Position numbers and translations under genes: made by a program
Assembly (NCBI GenBank): GCA_905235845.1
Contig: CAJONG010000009.1
Location: 1-36,054, forward strand
Origin: an uncultured Lachnospiraceae bacterium
GTDB taxonomy: Bacteria > Bacillota > Clostridia > Lachnospirales > Lachnospiraceae
DNA length: 36,054 bases
Direction of reading: 5' to 3'
Part shown: positions 18,184-25,413 of the stretch, one piece after another
Layout of the letters: every line of letters starts with the position of its first letter
How positions within the stretch are numbered: position 1 is the stretch's first letter
The notes under the pieces: generated by a model
The model's database searches: none
What the model was told of the DNA's origin: nothing
What the model saw: only the letters and a program-made list of their open reading frames with translations

Positions 18184-18237
18184 CGACATATGTCGATTAT
18201 AACCCATTAAAAAAATATGTCAATATCCATGACATAT
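18184..18237 (-). promoter_or_regulatory. suf operon promoter with paired palindromic operators
   Basis: On the minus strand TTGACA (18218-18223) and TATAAT (18196-18201) are 16 bases apart, close to consensus. The perfect palindrome CGACATATGTCG (18184-18195) abuts the -10. A perfect inverted repeat, ATATGTCA (18215-18222) and TGACATAT (18230-18237), overlaps the -35. Both are built from GACATAT, suggesting one regulator bound at two sites. The product of the first gene (UPF0251) is the simplest candidate. Confidence 0.7.
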
Positions 18238-18298
18238 TTTTATAAAGTATTAAGAATCCAAGTTAAGCTGCCGATATATAGAATATAAAATCAAAGAT

Positions 18299-18337
18299 AA
18301 AGACGCAGGCTGATAGGATTCTACGGTCTGCGTCTTT
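18299..18337 (-). terminator. Hairpin terminator after the zinc peptidase gene
   Basis: AAAGACGCAG (18299-18308) and CTGCGTCTTT (18328-18337) form a perfect 10-pair stem with a 19-base loop, starting 19 bases after the peptidase stop codon at 18356. The U tract is short on the minus strand, so efficiency is uncertain. It separates the peptidase transcript from the suf promoter. Confidence 0.65.
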
Positions 18338-18355
18338 CCAATTATTCTTACTGTA

Positions 18356-19069
18356 TCAACGTTTTCTTCTCCTGTCGTTAAGCAATATCAATCTCATAAG
18401 CTGAAGCACAGCCGATGCCGCGGCAGCTACATAGGTAAGTGCGGCAGCTATCAACATCTTCCTTGCTCCACCAAGCTCCTTACCCTCTAAGATATTCTCT
18501 CTGGCGATCACTTCAAGGGCTCTTCTGCTGGCATCTATCTCCACGGGAAGTGTAATTATCTGGAAGAGTATGGCAAGGGAGAATACCCATATACCGATGG
18601 TTGCTACGCTTAATACCCCACCGCTTCTTGTGGGGAAGTCAAGTCCGAAGAACCATCCGAGCAGTATGATCGGTATGCCAAGCTTAGAACCGATATTGGC
18701 ATAAGGTACAAGCGCACTCCTGAATCTTAAGGGCGCATACCCTTCCTTATGCTGGATGGCATGTCCGCACTCATGTGCCGCTACCGCTGCCGAAGCTATG
18801 GTTGCGGTTCCATATACGCTTCCCGACAGACACACCCGCTTATTCCTAGGATCATAATGATCGGTGAGATCACCTGCCACCTGTCCTATACCTACTCCCT
18901 GAAGATTCTCATACCTTATGATCATCTCCGCTACCTGTTCGCCTGTATAACCGTTGCTGTTATGCAGGAACTTGTACTTATTATATGTATGTTGCAGATA
19001 TCCGCTTGCTGCAAGGGTAATGACCGCTCCCAGTATTAAATATATATATGTTGAATCATAATAATACAT
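18356..19069 (-). CDS. Zinc-dependent membrane peptidase, YugP family (PF04298-type)
   Basis: A 237-residue membrane protein. TM1 is at about 8-24, the zinc motif is AAHECGHAIQH (His99, Glu100, His103), and hydrophobic segments lie near 125-145, 150-180 and 205-225. The segments NGYTGEQVAEMII, GVGIGQVAGDLTDHYDP and the late LPVEIDASRRAL are conserved in YugP proteins. The active site is predicted at the membrane. AGAGAGG lies 8 bases before the ATG. The gene is monocistronic: a hairpin follows and an intergenic region precedes it. Physiological substrate is unknown. Confidence 0.92.
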   Translation of the reverse strand: MYYYDSTYIYLILGAVITLAASGYLQHTYNKYKFLHNSNGYTGEQVAEMIIRYENLQGVGIGQVAGDLTDHYDPRNKRVCLSGSVYGTATIASAAVAAHECGHAIQHKEGYAPLRFRSALVPYANIGSKLGIPIILLGWFFGLDFPTRSGGVLSVATIGIWVFSLAILFQIITLPVEIDASRRALEVIARENILEGKELGGARKMLIAAALTYVAAAASAVLQLMRLILLNDRRRKR

Positions 19070-19084
19070 CGTAATAGCCTCTCT

Positions 19085-19425
19085 TATCTCTTATTCCATT
19101 ATATCTGCCGTCACTGTTCCCTGTCCGATAATGACTCCCTCCGTCATATGATCTCGGAGCGATATACCGGATGAACTGTTCCCAACGGATATATTATAAC
19201 GCAGTTATATATGATAATACCATTAAAATTCTATATCCAATGATAAAAAGAGACTTAAGTCACTGATTTTTACTGTATGATCACTGATACATTCTTTAGT
19301 AATATTGCACAATTTTAGTCTGTAGAAATTGTGTATTTTAACCAAATAAGAGGTTTTGTTTTTCATAATGGGCAGATTTTACATAATTTATGCTCTTTGT
19401 TTGAAATTTATGTCAACTATTTTAG
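19085..19425. other. AT-rich intergenic region between divergent genes
   Basis: No coding sequence is supported in this roughly 340-base stretch. It contains a perfect inverted repeat, CACAATTT (19308-19315) and AAATTGTG (19326-19333), with a 10-base spacer. Two copies of TCACTGAT lie near 19260 and 19281. ATTTTAGT occurs near 19313 and as two direct copies 10 bases apart at 19419 and 19429, upstream of and within the -35 of the small gene. These look like regulator sites for the divergent promoters, but no regulator can be named. Confidence 0.4.
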
Positions 19426-19454
19426 TTGATTTTAGTAAATTGCGGTGTTATATT
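19426..19454 (+). promoter_or_regulatory. Promoter of the 55-codon small gene
   Basis: TTGATT (19426-19431) and TATATT (19449-19454) are 17 bases apart and 33 bases upstream of the ATG at 19487. An ATTTTAGT direct repeat overlaps the -35. Confidence 0.6.
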
Positions 19455-19486
19455 ACGATAAATCAAAGAGAAAGGAGGATCAATCC

Positions 19487-19654
19487 ATGAACTACATAAT
19501 CAGTTGTAATGACGGAAGCTTTTTTGCAGGTTGGGGAATACTCGTTGAAGAGAAGTACGTAACGGATCGTAATCTTGCATACCGAATGTATTCGGCCATA
19601 GCAGAAAAAACTATCGGCAAACTTCAGAAAAAAGCGGTCGTGGAGCTCTTCTAG
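19487..19654 (+). CDS. Stand-alone small protein of unknown function (55 aa)
   Basis: The ORF starts MNYIISCNDGSFFAGWGI and ends KAVVELF. AAAGGAGGAT lies 6 bases before the ATG, a promoter lies upstream, and a strong intrinsic terminator begins inside the last codons. This complete transcription unit argues for a real gene despite its size. The protein is mixed in charge, with one cysteine (Cys7), an aromatic/glycine stretch SFFAGWG and a Lys-rich C-terminal helix. There is no signal peptide or membrane segment. I do not recognise the family. It is on the opposite strand to nearly all neighbours. Confidence 0.7.
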   Translation: MNYIISCNDGSFFAGWGILVEEKYVTDRNLAYRMYSAIAEKTIGKLQKKAVVELF

Positions 19655-19669
19655 TCCACGACCGTTTTT
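19635..19669 (+). terminator. Strong intrinsic terminator of the small gene
   Basis: CGGTCGTGGA (19635-19644) pairs perfectly with TCCACGACCG (19655-19664), with a 10-base loop that holds the TAG stop codon of the small gene, followed by TTTTT. Confidence 0.9.
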
Positions 19670-19723
19670 CTTATATAAGATTTATGATATAACACGATGT
19701 TATACAATAAATTTCGGAAAAAA

Positions 19724-19970
19724 GCGAGGCAGGGATGCCGAGCGCCGGAATTTATGATATAATAACCCGACCAAACACAACAGTCAGGAGCTTAGTGTGA
19801 AAAATATGATTGATATCATATTTTTCACACAGCGATTTGTGCCGAGCCCAAATCGCCTTATCGCGAGGGTCTGCAAGTACATCCGTGTACTTGCAAACAG
19901 ACCAGACAACATCGTGTTGTCTGGCGAATCTGAAATTCGCCTCGCGAGCCTCGCACAATGTGCTCGGCAT
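19724..19970. other. Dense run of hairpins: candidate structured RNA or mobile repeat
   Basis: Five hairpins follow one another: a 16-pair stem (19795-19810/19815-19830), GCGATTTG/CAAATCGC (19832-19839/19849-19856), GCAAGTAC/GTACTTGC (19873-19880/19887-19894), CCAGACAAC/GTTGTCTGG (19902-19910/19916-19924) and GGCGAAT/ATTCGCC (19923-19929/19935-19941). The last three are enclosed by a closing stem TCGCGAGG/CCTCGCGA (19861-19868/19940-19947), giving a multibranch fold. The loop of the second hairpin, TGCCGAGC, complements GCTCGGCA at 19962-19969, a possible pseudoknot. The 13-base repeat ATTTATGATATAA occurs at 19680 and 19750, the second copy with an extended -10 TGATATAAT. It ends 18 bases before the HAD pseudogene. 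Confidence 0.6.
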
Positions 19971-19987
19971 GGTGGATTAACATACCC

Positions 19988-20653
19988 ATGGGAATTATCT
20001 TTGATCTGGACGGAACTTTATCCGATACACTTGATTCAATATCATATAGCGGCAATCTTGCTCTGCAGATGCTTGGACTTGCGCCCTTTGAGAGGGACCG
20101 CTTCCGCTACTTCGTGGGCGACGGGGCGGATGAGCTTGTAAGGCGAATGCTCATAGCGGACGGTGATACCACATGCAGCCGCTATGATGAGCTTAGGGCA
20201 GCATACCGCCAGACCTTCTCAGAGCATGCAGACTACAACATCAGGGCATATGACGGAATGCCTGAGACTCTTAAGGAATTAAAGAAAAAAGGGATCAAGC
20301 TTGCCGTACTGTCCAACAAGCCTCACAGACAGGCCATAGAGGTTGTCAATAAGCTGTACGGATATGATCTTTTTGAGTACATTCAGGGCAATGTTAAAGA
20401 TATGCCCCGTAAGCCTGCGCCTGACGGAGCGCTCCACATAGCGGATATACTGTGAGAGAAGCCCGAAGATATGATGTATGTAGGCGATACATCCACGGAT
20501 ATGAAGACCGGTAAAGCCGCAGGCATGTTCACTGTCGGTGTACTCTGGGGCTTCAGAGACAGGAAAGAGCTTGAAGGCAATCACGCAGATGCGATAGTCT
20601 CAAGCCCCGGTGAGTTGATCAGGCTATATCACGATAGATATATATCACGATAG
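19988..20653 (+). pseudogene. HAD phosphatase (phosphoglycolate phosphatase-like) interrupted by in-frame TGA
   Basis: The 221-codon frame encodes a PGP/Gph-type HAD hydrolase. Motif I is IFDLDGTLSDT (Asp6, Asp8), a helical cap follows, motif II is AVLSNKP, Lys lies in PRKPAPDGAL, and motif IV is YVGDTSTDM. Codon 156 (20453-20455) is TGA, and the reading frame continues unchanged on both sides. Homologous positions usually hold Gly in LGxKPEDxxYVGD, so GGA to TGA is the simple explanation. The stop separates motif IV from the rest, so the truncated product should be inactive. The start is the ATG at 19988, which begins the conserved motif. The C-terminus runs into a tandem repeat. A sequencing error is possible. 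Confidence 0.8.
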
Positions 20654-20690
20654 ACATATATCACAACTGACGTATATCTTAACTGAATAT
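20628..20690. repeat. Decaying 16-bp tandem repeat
   Basis: Four successive units start with ATC: ATCACGATAGATATAT, ATCACGATAGACATAT, ATCACAACTGACGTAT, then a 15-base degenerate copy. The stop codon of the HAD frame lies within the second unit. The repeat fills the gap between the convergent HAD and radical SAM genes. Confidence 0.7.
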
Positions 20691-20717
20691 GACAGTAATG
20701 AGAATGATATATGACTT

Positions 20718-21809
20718 TCACTGTGCCAGCAACGCTTCCACTTCATTCCTCTTCTCATACAGCACACATCCGCCGGCATGGTCATCCGCAAGGATATCTC
20801 CTGCTCTTAACGCTGTGAACAGCTTGGATCTTAGCGCCTGCCTTAGCGAAGACTCCCTCACATTGATATCCGAATAGGGCGAGAATGGACACGGCTCCGC
20901 CCCACCGTGGGAATTAATATGGAAAAATCCCCGCCCTGCAGCTATGCATCCGCCGGAGCTTTTCTCATCTCCGGGGAATGACACGAACACCATGCCCGTA
21001 TATTCCTTGCGAAGCCGCCTGATTTCTCTTAACATGTATTCACGATCATCATCACCCGGCGCAAGCTCCTTGCTTTCTTCCGTTACGGGAACATATTCCA
21101 CATATATGATTGCTTTGCAGCCCTTATCTTCTAGAGTCTTTATGAAGGAATCCGATGTCACCACATCTATATTCTCAGTCGTAACAGTGACAGATACCCC
21201 GAATATGACACCTCTGTCAGTTAGGGCATCCATATTCTCCATAAGCTTATCGTATACACCTTCACTCCTTCTTAGGTCTGTATGTTCCTTATCACCCTCT
21301 ATACTCATGACAGGGATAAGATTCCTGCATTCATCGAAGAGCTTAAGATATCTTTCATTCATATACGTTCCGTTGGTAAATATGGGAAAAAGGATATTCT
21401 GCTTCTTACCTGCCGCATCTATCACATCAGGACGAAGCATGGGTTCGCCTCCTGCTAAGAGGATAAAGCTTATACCAAGTTCATCCGCTTCATCGAATAT
21501 CTTAAGCCATTCTTCACCCTTAAGCTGGCTTACGGGCGTTTCATCCGTTGTAGCATGATTGCAGCGTGAATAGCAGCCTGCACAGTGAAGATTGCAGTTA
21601 CTTGTGATACTGGCTATTAAAAAGGGCGGTATGTGTTCGCCTTTTCTCTCAGCCTCCTTACGTTTCTTGGATGCCGCTTTGCTGGATGCGGCGAATTTTA
21701 CCATATAAAGACTCTCCTTGGGATTCTTAAGAGTTGCTCTCATCGCATCCCTTACCACAGTCTCAACACCCTTAGTCATATACTCCTGTATATCGAATTC
21801 CTTATCCAT
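20718..21809 (-). CDS. Radical SAM protein with SPASM-like C-terminus
   Basis: About 363 residues from the ATG at 21809 (AGGG seven bases upstream). The radical SAM cluster motif is SNCNLHCAGCY (Cys72, Cys76, Cys79), with the GGEPMLRPD loop that contacts SAM. The C-terminal part has GGCIAAGRG, EPCPFSPYSD and GGCV cysteines, as in auxiliary-cluster (SPASM/Twitch) enzymes, and an N-terminal helical extension of about 60 residues. It follows the nitroreductase gene by 86 bases and is likely co-transcribed with it. The substrate is unknown; peptide-modifying and cofactor-related members both exist. Confidence 0.88.
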   Translation of the reverse strand: MDKEFDIQEYMTKGVETVVRDAMRATLKNPKESLYMVKFAASSKAASKKRKEAERKGEHIPPFLIASITSNCNLHCAGCYSRCNHATTDETPVSQLKGEEWLKIFDEADELGISFILLAGGEPMLRPDVIDAAGKKQNILFPIFTNGTYMNERYLKLFDECRNLIPVMSIEGDKEHTDLRRSEGVYDKLMENMDALTDRGVIFGVSVTVTTENIDVVTSDSFIKTLEDKGCKAIIYVEYVPVTEESKELAPGDDDREYMLREIRRLRKEYTGMVFVSFPGDEKSSGGCIAAGRGFFHINSHGGAEPCPFSPYSDINVRESSLRQALRSKLFTALRAGDILADDHAGGCVLYEKRNEVEALLAQ

Positions 21810-21895
21810 GAACACACCCTGTACTTTCCTTTTTGTCTCCTGTATCTCTTAGTCCTGTCCCGAATCCTGCCTATCCTGCACTTACTTATTCTCTG

Positions 21896-22708
21896 CTAAT
21901 TGATTATATAGGTGGCGATATATTCCGTGTCCGCCGGATGGATAAGATCGGGCTCATTTATCTCAAACACCGGCGTAAAGCCTGCTGCTTTGGCACCCAG
22001 CTCAAAGTGATATAAGGCTATTCCCATATCTATCTTCTGCATATCAAAGCCGGTAGCGTCTATGTAGCCCCTGCTCTTCTTCTCATAAAAGTGCATCTTA
22101 TCTCCGATCCTTACAAGCCTCCATGGCTGCTTATTGACTGCGGAGGGCGCCCACCTTACCATTTCATACGCATCCTTAAGCTCTCCGACTTCGGTCTCAG
22201 TCACAGGCCTGTCAAAGCTGTCTGTGAAAAAAAGTTCAGTATCCTTAAGCCTTGAATCCGCTCTGATACCCTTACGCATCAGAGATTCCTTAACCGAACG
22301 CTTATCGGCTGCACGGCCCAGCGGAGATACACACGGCATCACTTCATCACTGCCAAGTTCCATTGCCTTCTCGAAGGCATCCCTGTTCATGGTCCCGCCG
22401 ATTATCACATTACCAAGCCCGATGGAACATGCATATAACAGAAGCTTCTCAAAAGAATATCCGAATGCTTCCTCTGCATGTGCCGTACGTCTTAGCTTGC
22501 CCGCAATATAAGTTTTGGCATCAGCTATGACGGGAGATGTAAGTCCATACTCCTTCGCATCAAGGAGACGATATTCAACGGGAATATCATACGGATCAGT
22601 GCACTGTGACATATAATCCGTTATCCTCTTCTTATCCTCCTCACTTAAGGCATTACCATCATAGGTACGAACGCTTTTCCTTAACATTACTAGCTCTTTA
22701 TCAGTCAT
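21896..22708 (-). CDS. Nitroreductase-family protein (TM1586 type)
   Basis: A 270-residue FMN-dependent nitroreductase-like protein with the N-terminal LRKSVRTYDGNALSEEDK FMN-binding segment. Further hallmarks are KLLLYACSIGLGNVIIGGTMNR in the middle and EMVRWAPSAVNKQPWRLV in the second half. The latter is an internal repeat of the nitroreductase motif, so this is the double-motif TM1586_NiRdase form. GGAGGAAATAAA precedes the ATG. It is the first gene of a likely two-gene unit with the radical SAM gene. Physiological substrate is unknown. Confidence 0.88.
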   Translation of the reverse strand: MTDKELVMLRKSVRTYDGNALSEEDKKRITDYMSQCTDPYDIPVEYRLLDAKEYGLTSPVIADAKTYIAGKLRRTAHAEEAFGYSFEKLLLYACSIGLGNVIIGGTMNRDAFEKAMELGSDEVMPCVSPLGRAADKRSVKESLMRKGIRADSRLKDTELFFTDSFDRPVTETEVGELKDAYEMVRWAPSAVNKQPWRLVRIGDKMHFYEKKSRGYIDATGFDMQKIDMGIALYHFELGAKAAGFTPVFEINEPDLIHPADTEYIATYIIN

Positions 22709-22781
22709 TTTATTTCCTCCTGTCTCTGAATAAATTATATAAGATTGTTTACTATTTTATTGTACGCAATTTATTTTAGTA

Positions 22782-22810
22782 CAAAAAGAAGCCTCTGTCA
22801 AGGCTTCTTT
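22782..22810 (-). terminator. Intrinsic terminator after the ECF S-component gene
   Basis: AAGAAGCC (22786-22793) and GGCTTCTT (22802-22809) form an 8-pair stem with an 8-base loop. On the minus strand it is followed by TTTTTG, about 40 bases after the stop codon at 22847. Confidence 0.85.
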
Positions 22811-22846
22811 GTAATTTCTTTTTTCTGTTTTTCTATTGGAAGCTGT

Positions 22847-23392
22847 TCATCCTACATTAAAATTAGCCTTCTTAAGCAATATCGCTGCGGCTATGGCTGT
22901 GATAAGGCAGGTGATGGCCTGTGCGGTATTGGTAAAGACTGACGGTACTGCCGCTGCAAAGCCTTTACCAAGTATCAGAGCCTTATAGAAGAAGTAACCC
23001 GTGATCATGATAAGCTCTGCGGCTACACCCGATACTATATGTGCTGTCATCCACTTAACTTTGCTTTCTTCGGCAAAATGTCTTCCGGTCCTTCCTATAA
23101 GAATTGATGCTACGAATGCCATAAGGAACTTGATGATAAAAGTTCCCGGTACATAATATGCATATCCGGCAAGCAGATCAGCAAGAGCCGACCCTACTCC
23201 CGCTGCTAAAGCTCCATATACTCCGCCTATCTGCCATGCCGAGATAAGCACCGCCGTGTCACCTATATTGACATAGCCCACGGCTCCGATGGACGGTACT
23301 CTTATTACCATTGTTGCGATACAGGTTATCGCCGCCATAAGCGCGCAATATACTATCTTAGTCTGTGATACGTCCTTAACTCTTTTACTCAT
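22847..23392 (-). CDS. ECF transporter S component
   Basis: A 181-residue integral membrane protein with six predicted segments. The region GYVNIGDTAVLISAWQIGGVYGALAAGVGSALADLLAGYAYYVPGTFIIKFLMAFVASILIG is characteristic of ECF S-components of the PF07155/PF12822 type, including the early AAxxxxxT-like helix. It would bind a vitamin or precursor and use a shared EcfAA'T energising module, which is not in this window. AGGAGGAGT precedes the ATG. It lies 29 bases after the peptidase fragment, in the transcript started by the promoter near 23792. Substrate is not predictable from sequence alone. Confidence 0.88.
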   Translation of the reverse strand: MSKRVKDVSQTKIVYCALMAAITCIATMVIRVPSIGAVGYVNIGDTAVLISAWQIGGVYGALAAGVGSALADLLAGYAYYVPGTFIIKFLMAFVASILIGRTGRHFAEESKVKWMTAHIVSGVAAELIMITGYFFYKALILGKGFAAAVPSVFTNTAQAITCLITAIAAAILLKKANFNVG

Positions 23393-23421
23393 AATCTTAC
23401 TCCTCCTGTCTGTTTAAGCAC

Positions 23422-23679
23422 TTACTGCATAGTATCCATATGCGCCATAAAAAGCACCGGTTTCTCACCGTCATTTTTCTCTCCCGGCAGTATCGCATGA
23501 ATATTACTGGCATCAGAGCCCGTCATGGCAGCGCTGTCATCTTCATATATTGAAAAACCAAGAGCTTTAAGTTTTCCCATAACGGCGTCCGCAATCTTAC
23601 GCTCACCGTATGTGAGCGAATCTATCTCAACTAACTCCTTGAATGTATTAAAAAGTCTCTCTTTGTTGACTTTACTCAT
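23422..23679 (-). pseudogene. N-terminal fragment of a peptidase T-like (M20) peptidase
   Basis: An 85-codon frame from the ATG at 23679 (GAGAGG upstream) encodes MSKVNKERLFNTFKELVEIDS, then YGERKIADAVMGKLKALGF and PVLFMAHMDTMQ, ending in TAA. The last segment is the first metal-ligand motif (HxD) of M20 di-/tripeptidases, which normally run about 400 residues. All later metal ligands are missing, so it cannot be an active peptidase. The truncation is clean: the next ribosome site and the ECF gene follow within 30 bases, which suggests a deletion. It sits directly behind a strong promoter with an Rrf2-type box. Confidence 0.75.
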
Positions 23680-23727
23680 GTCAGATCCTCTCACGGGTAC
23701 AACTTCAATATTGTCAAAGGATATATT

Positions 23728-23797
23728 CCTACTATATCAGTAGGTTTAATATAGTTTAGTTGTCTAAAATAATAAACTATATATATTCATATGTCAA
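23728..23797 (-). promoter_or_regulatory. Promoter with CCTACT-N5-AGTAGG operator ahead of the peptidase fragment and ECF gene
   Basis: On the minus strand TTGACA (23792-23797) and TATTAT (23769-23774) are 17 bases apart. The perfect inverted repeat CCTACTATATCAGTAGG (23728-23744) lies about 18-34 bases past the expected start of transcription, the same placement as the matching box at cysK. This suggests a roadblock repressor, probably the Rrf2 protein encoded at 290-721. Confidence 0.7.
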
Positions 23798-23813
23798 CTG
23801 TATTTTATTTGTT

Positions 23814-23909
23814 TTATTCTCTGCTTTTTCTGAATACCTCTGCACACTTTCTGTCCGATGCGGTGGCACATAACCCACCCCTGCATGTACACAGAAGATC
23901 TTGTGACAT
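23814..23909 (-). CDS. Putative small cysteine-rich protein (31 aa)
   Basis: A short frame starts MSQDLLCTCRGGLCATASDR and has four cysteines (7, 9, 14, 22). GGAGG lies 4 bases before the ATG, partly inside a small hairpin CCGAC/GTCGG (23917-23929). It ends 17 bases before the -35 of the next promoter. I do not recognise it. It could be a real small metal- or thiol-binding protein at the end of the desulfidase transcript, or a remnant of a larger gene. Confidence 0.3.
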   Translation of the reverse strand: MSQDLLCTCRGGLCATASDRKCAEVFRKSRE

Positions 23910-23975
23910 ATTTCCTCCGACACTGTCGGCTGTCTGTAGCACTTCATCAAAAGTACACTTAAAAAAATGACAAAT

Positions 23976-24043
23976 CCGAAAAATGCAAAATGAAAATGCC
24001 GAAAAATACAAAATAAAAATGCCGAAAAATGCAAAATGAAAAT
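23976..24043. repeat. Three copies of a 23-bp tandem repeat
   Basis: The unit begins CCGAAAAATGCAAAATGAAA; copies start at 23976, 23999 and 24022, with few differences, the last copy missing its final base. It is non-coding and lies between the desulfidase stop codon and the small cysteine-rich frame. On the minus strand it is strongly pyrimidine-rich. Confidence 0.85.
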
Positions 24044-24092
24044 CCGGGGAAACAAGAACTGTAAAAGCAAGATGCTGTCAATACAGCCATCA

Positions 24093-25361
24093 TCAGATTA
24101 TATATTCATTTTCAGGCAGATCCTTCCCCCTTAGGATACCAATGATAGTCTTATCCGTGGCGATCATTCCGGGGTCTGCTATTCTGCCAACATTCCATGC
24201 AGTCTCTTCAATGCTTGGTGCAAGTATTCCTGTGGGCTGCTCAACTGCCGCACCTGCCTCGGCAATCCTGGCAGCCGTATATGCAGCTTCAACAGCAGCA
24301 ATTCCTTTCATAGCACATGCCTGATTCCCCCCTGTACATATCATACCTGTTATGGAAGAGGCCATGTTAAAAAATGCTTTTTGAGAGATATCTTTGGATT
24401 CTCTCCTTAAGAACGGAAGGGCATATGCCAGACCAAGTCCTCCCGCTACACCGCAACCGCAGAATGCTGACAGTTTACCTGAACATTCTTTTACATACAT
24501 AGTCACAAGGTAATTAAGCGCTATTGATCTTACAAGCCTCTCCTTCCCGATATTCCTATCATCTGCTTCCGCTATAAGCGGGACCGTGCAGATGATACCA
24601 TGTGCTCCGCTTCCGGTAATGCTCATAGCCGGAGACGCTGCTCCGAGAAATCTCGCTTCTATCGCTGCTGAGGTATTAATGACCGCATTACTGTATCCTG
24701 ACTGTTTCAATGCCTTTGTTACTGTGCATCTATTCCAGCTTAAACCCTCACTAACAAGTCTGCTGTTAACTTCAAGTGCTTCTTCTATAAAAGATATCTT
24801 CTCGTATGGGACAGAATCAGCATACATATGCATCTCATCGAATGTCATTGATGTCATGTCGCTCTCTTCTACTGATTCTTCCTCATAGGCTCTTTCAAAA
24901 AGGACATTATCATCCCTTTCCATGAGTGAATAAAAAGTATGATCGCCTTCTATTCGCACATGTCCCTTAGATTCCGTTGTATACACAATTGCATCAACAT
25001 ATATCCTGGGGCTGATATCATTCAGGACGATCTTAACATTATCTCCTGCCAGCAACTCGGCAGCCTCACTCACGCTATCCTTACTAATACCTTCAAGCGA
25101 CATAAGCCCCTTATCCGGATCTCCTGCAAGTGCACCGAGAGCCGCAGCATATTTATTACCGGTAAGATCCGTTCCGGGTATTCCACAGGAATAGGCATTC
25201 TTGTATATTCCGGAATTAACTGACACCTCGATTTCCCTTACTTTACCGCAGGCTATACGCGCAGCTTTAGCACAGGCAAGAGCAATGATCCCCGGCTCGG
25301 TACATCCAAGAGCCCTTCTCATATCATTCCGGATTAACCGTGTTATACTTTCTTCTTTCAT
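24093..25361 (-). CDS. L-cysteine desulfidase (CdsB/CyuA, UPF0597 family)
   Basis: About 422 residues from the ATG at 25361; an in-frame TTG 18 bases earlier is an alternative, and neither start has a clear ribosome site. The family uses a [4Fe-4S] cluster to convert L-cysteine to pyruvate, ammonia and sulfide. Predicted cluster ligands are Cys20 in ALGCTEPG, Cys301/303 in AFCGCGVAGG and Cys342 in MICTGGNQAC. TGNKYAAALGALAG and SITGSGAHGI are also conserved. It is the last gene of the nitrogenase-like run, following the amino acid importer by 52 bases. The context points to release of sulfide from imported or salvaged cysteine. Confidence 0.9.
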   Translation of the reverse strand: MKEESITRLIRNDMRRALGCTEPGIIALACAKAARIACGKVREIEVSVNSGIYKNAYSCGIPGTDLTGNKYAAALGALAGDPDKGLMSLEGISKDSVSEAAELLAGDNVKIVLNDISPRIYVDAIVYTTESKGHVRIEGDHTFYSLMERDDNVLFERAYEEESVEESDMTSMTFDEMHMYADSVPYEKISFIEEALEVNSRLVSEGLSWNRCTVTKALKQSGYSNAVINTSAAIEARFLGAASPAMSITGSGAHGIICTVPLIAEADDRNIGKERLVRSIALNYLVTMYVKECSGKLSAFCGCGVAGGLGLAYALPFLRRESKDISQKAFFNMASSITGMICTGGNQACAMKGIAAVEAAYTAARIAEAGAAVEQPTGILAPSIEETAWNVGRIADPGMIATDKTIIGILRGKDLPENEYII

Positions 25362-25413
25362 ACTAAAGTTACTCAGCAAAGTTTTATGTCATGTTCGGCA
25401 TACGCTTCATTCA

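Noticed and set aside
19795-19970. CRISPR array
   Set aside because: The palindromes differ in sequence and there are no regularly spaced identical repeats.
20453-20455. Selenocysteine or recoded TGA in the HAD gene
   Set aside because: No hairpin of SECIS type follows directly, the expected residue is Gly rather than Cys, and other genes in the window use TGA as a stop.
23777-24070. 97-codon hydrophobic frame over the tandem repeat
   Set aside because: Its Phe/Ile-rich sequence is simply the translated T-rich repeat and it lacks a ribosome site. Only the shorter 31-codon frame has one.
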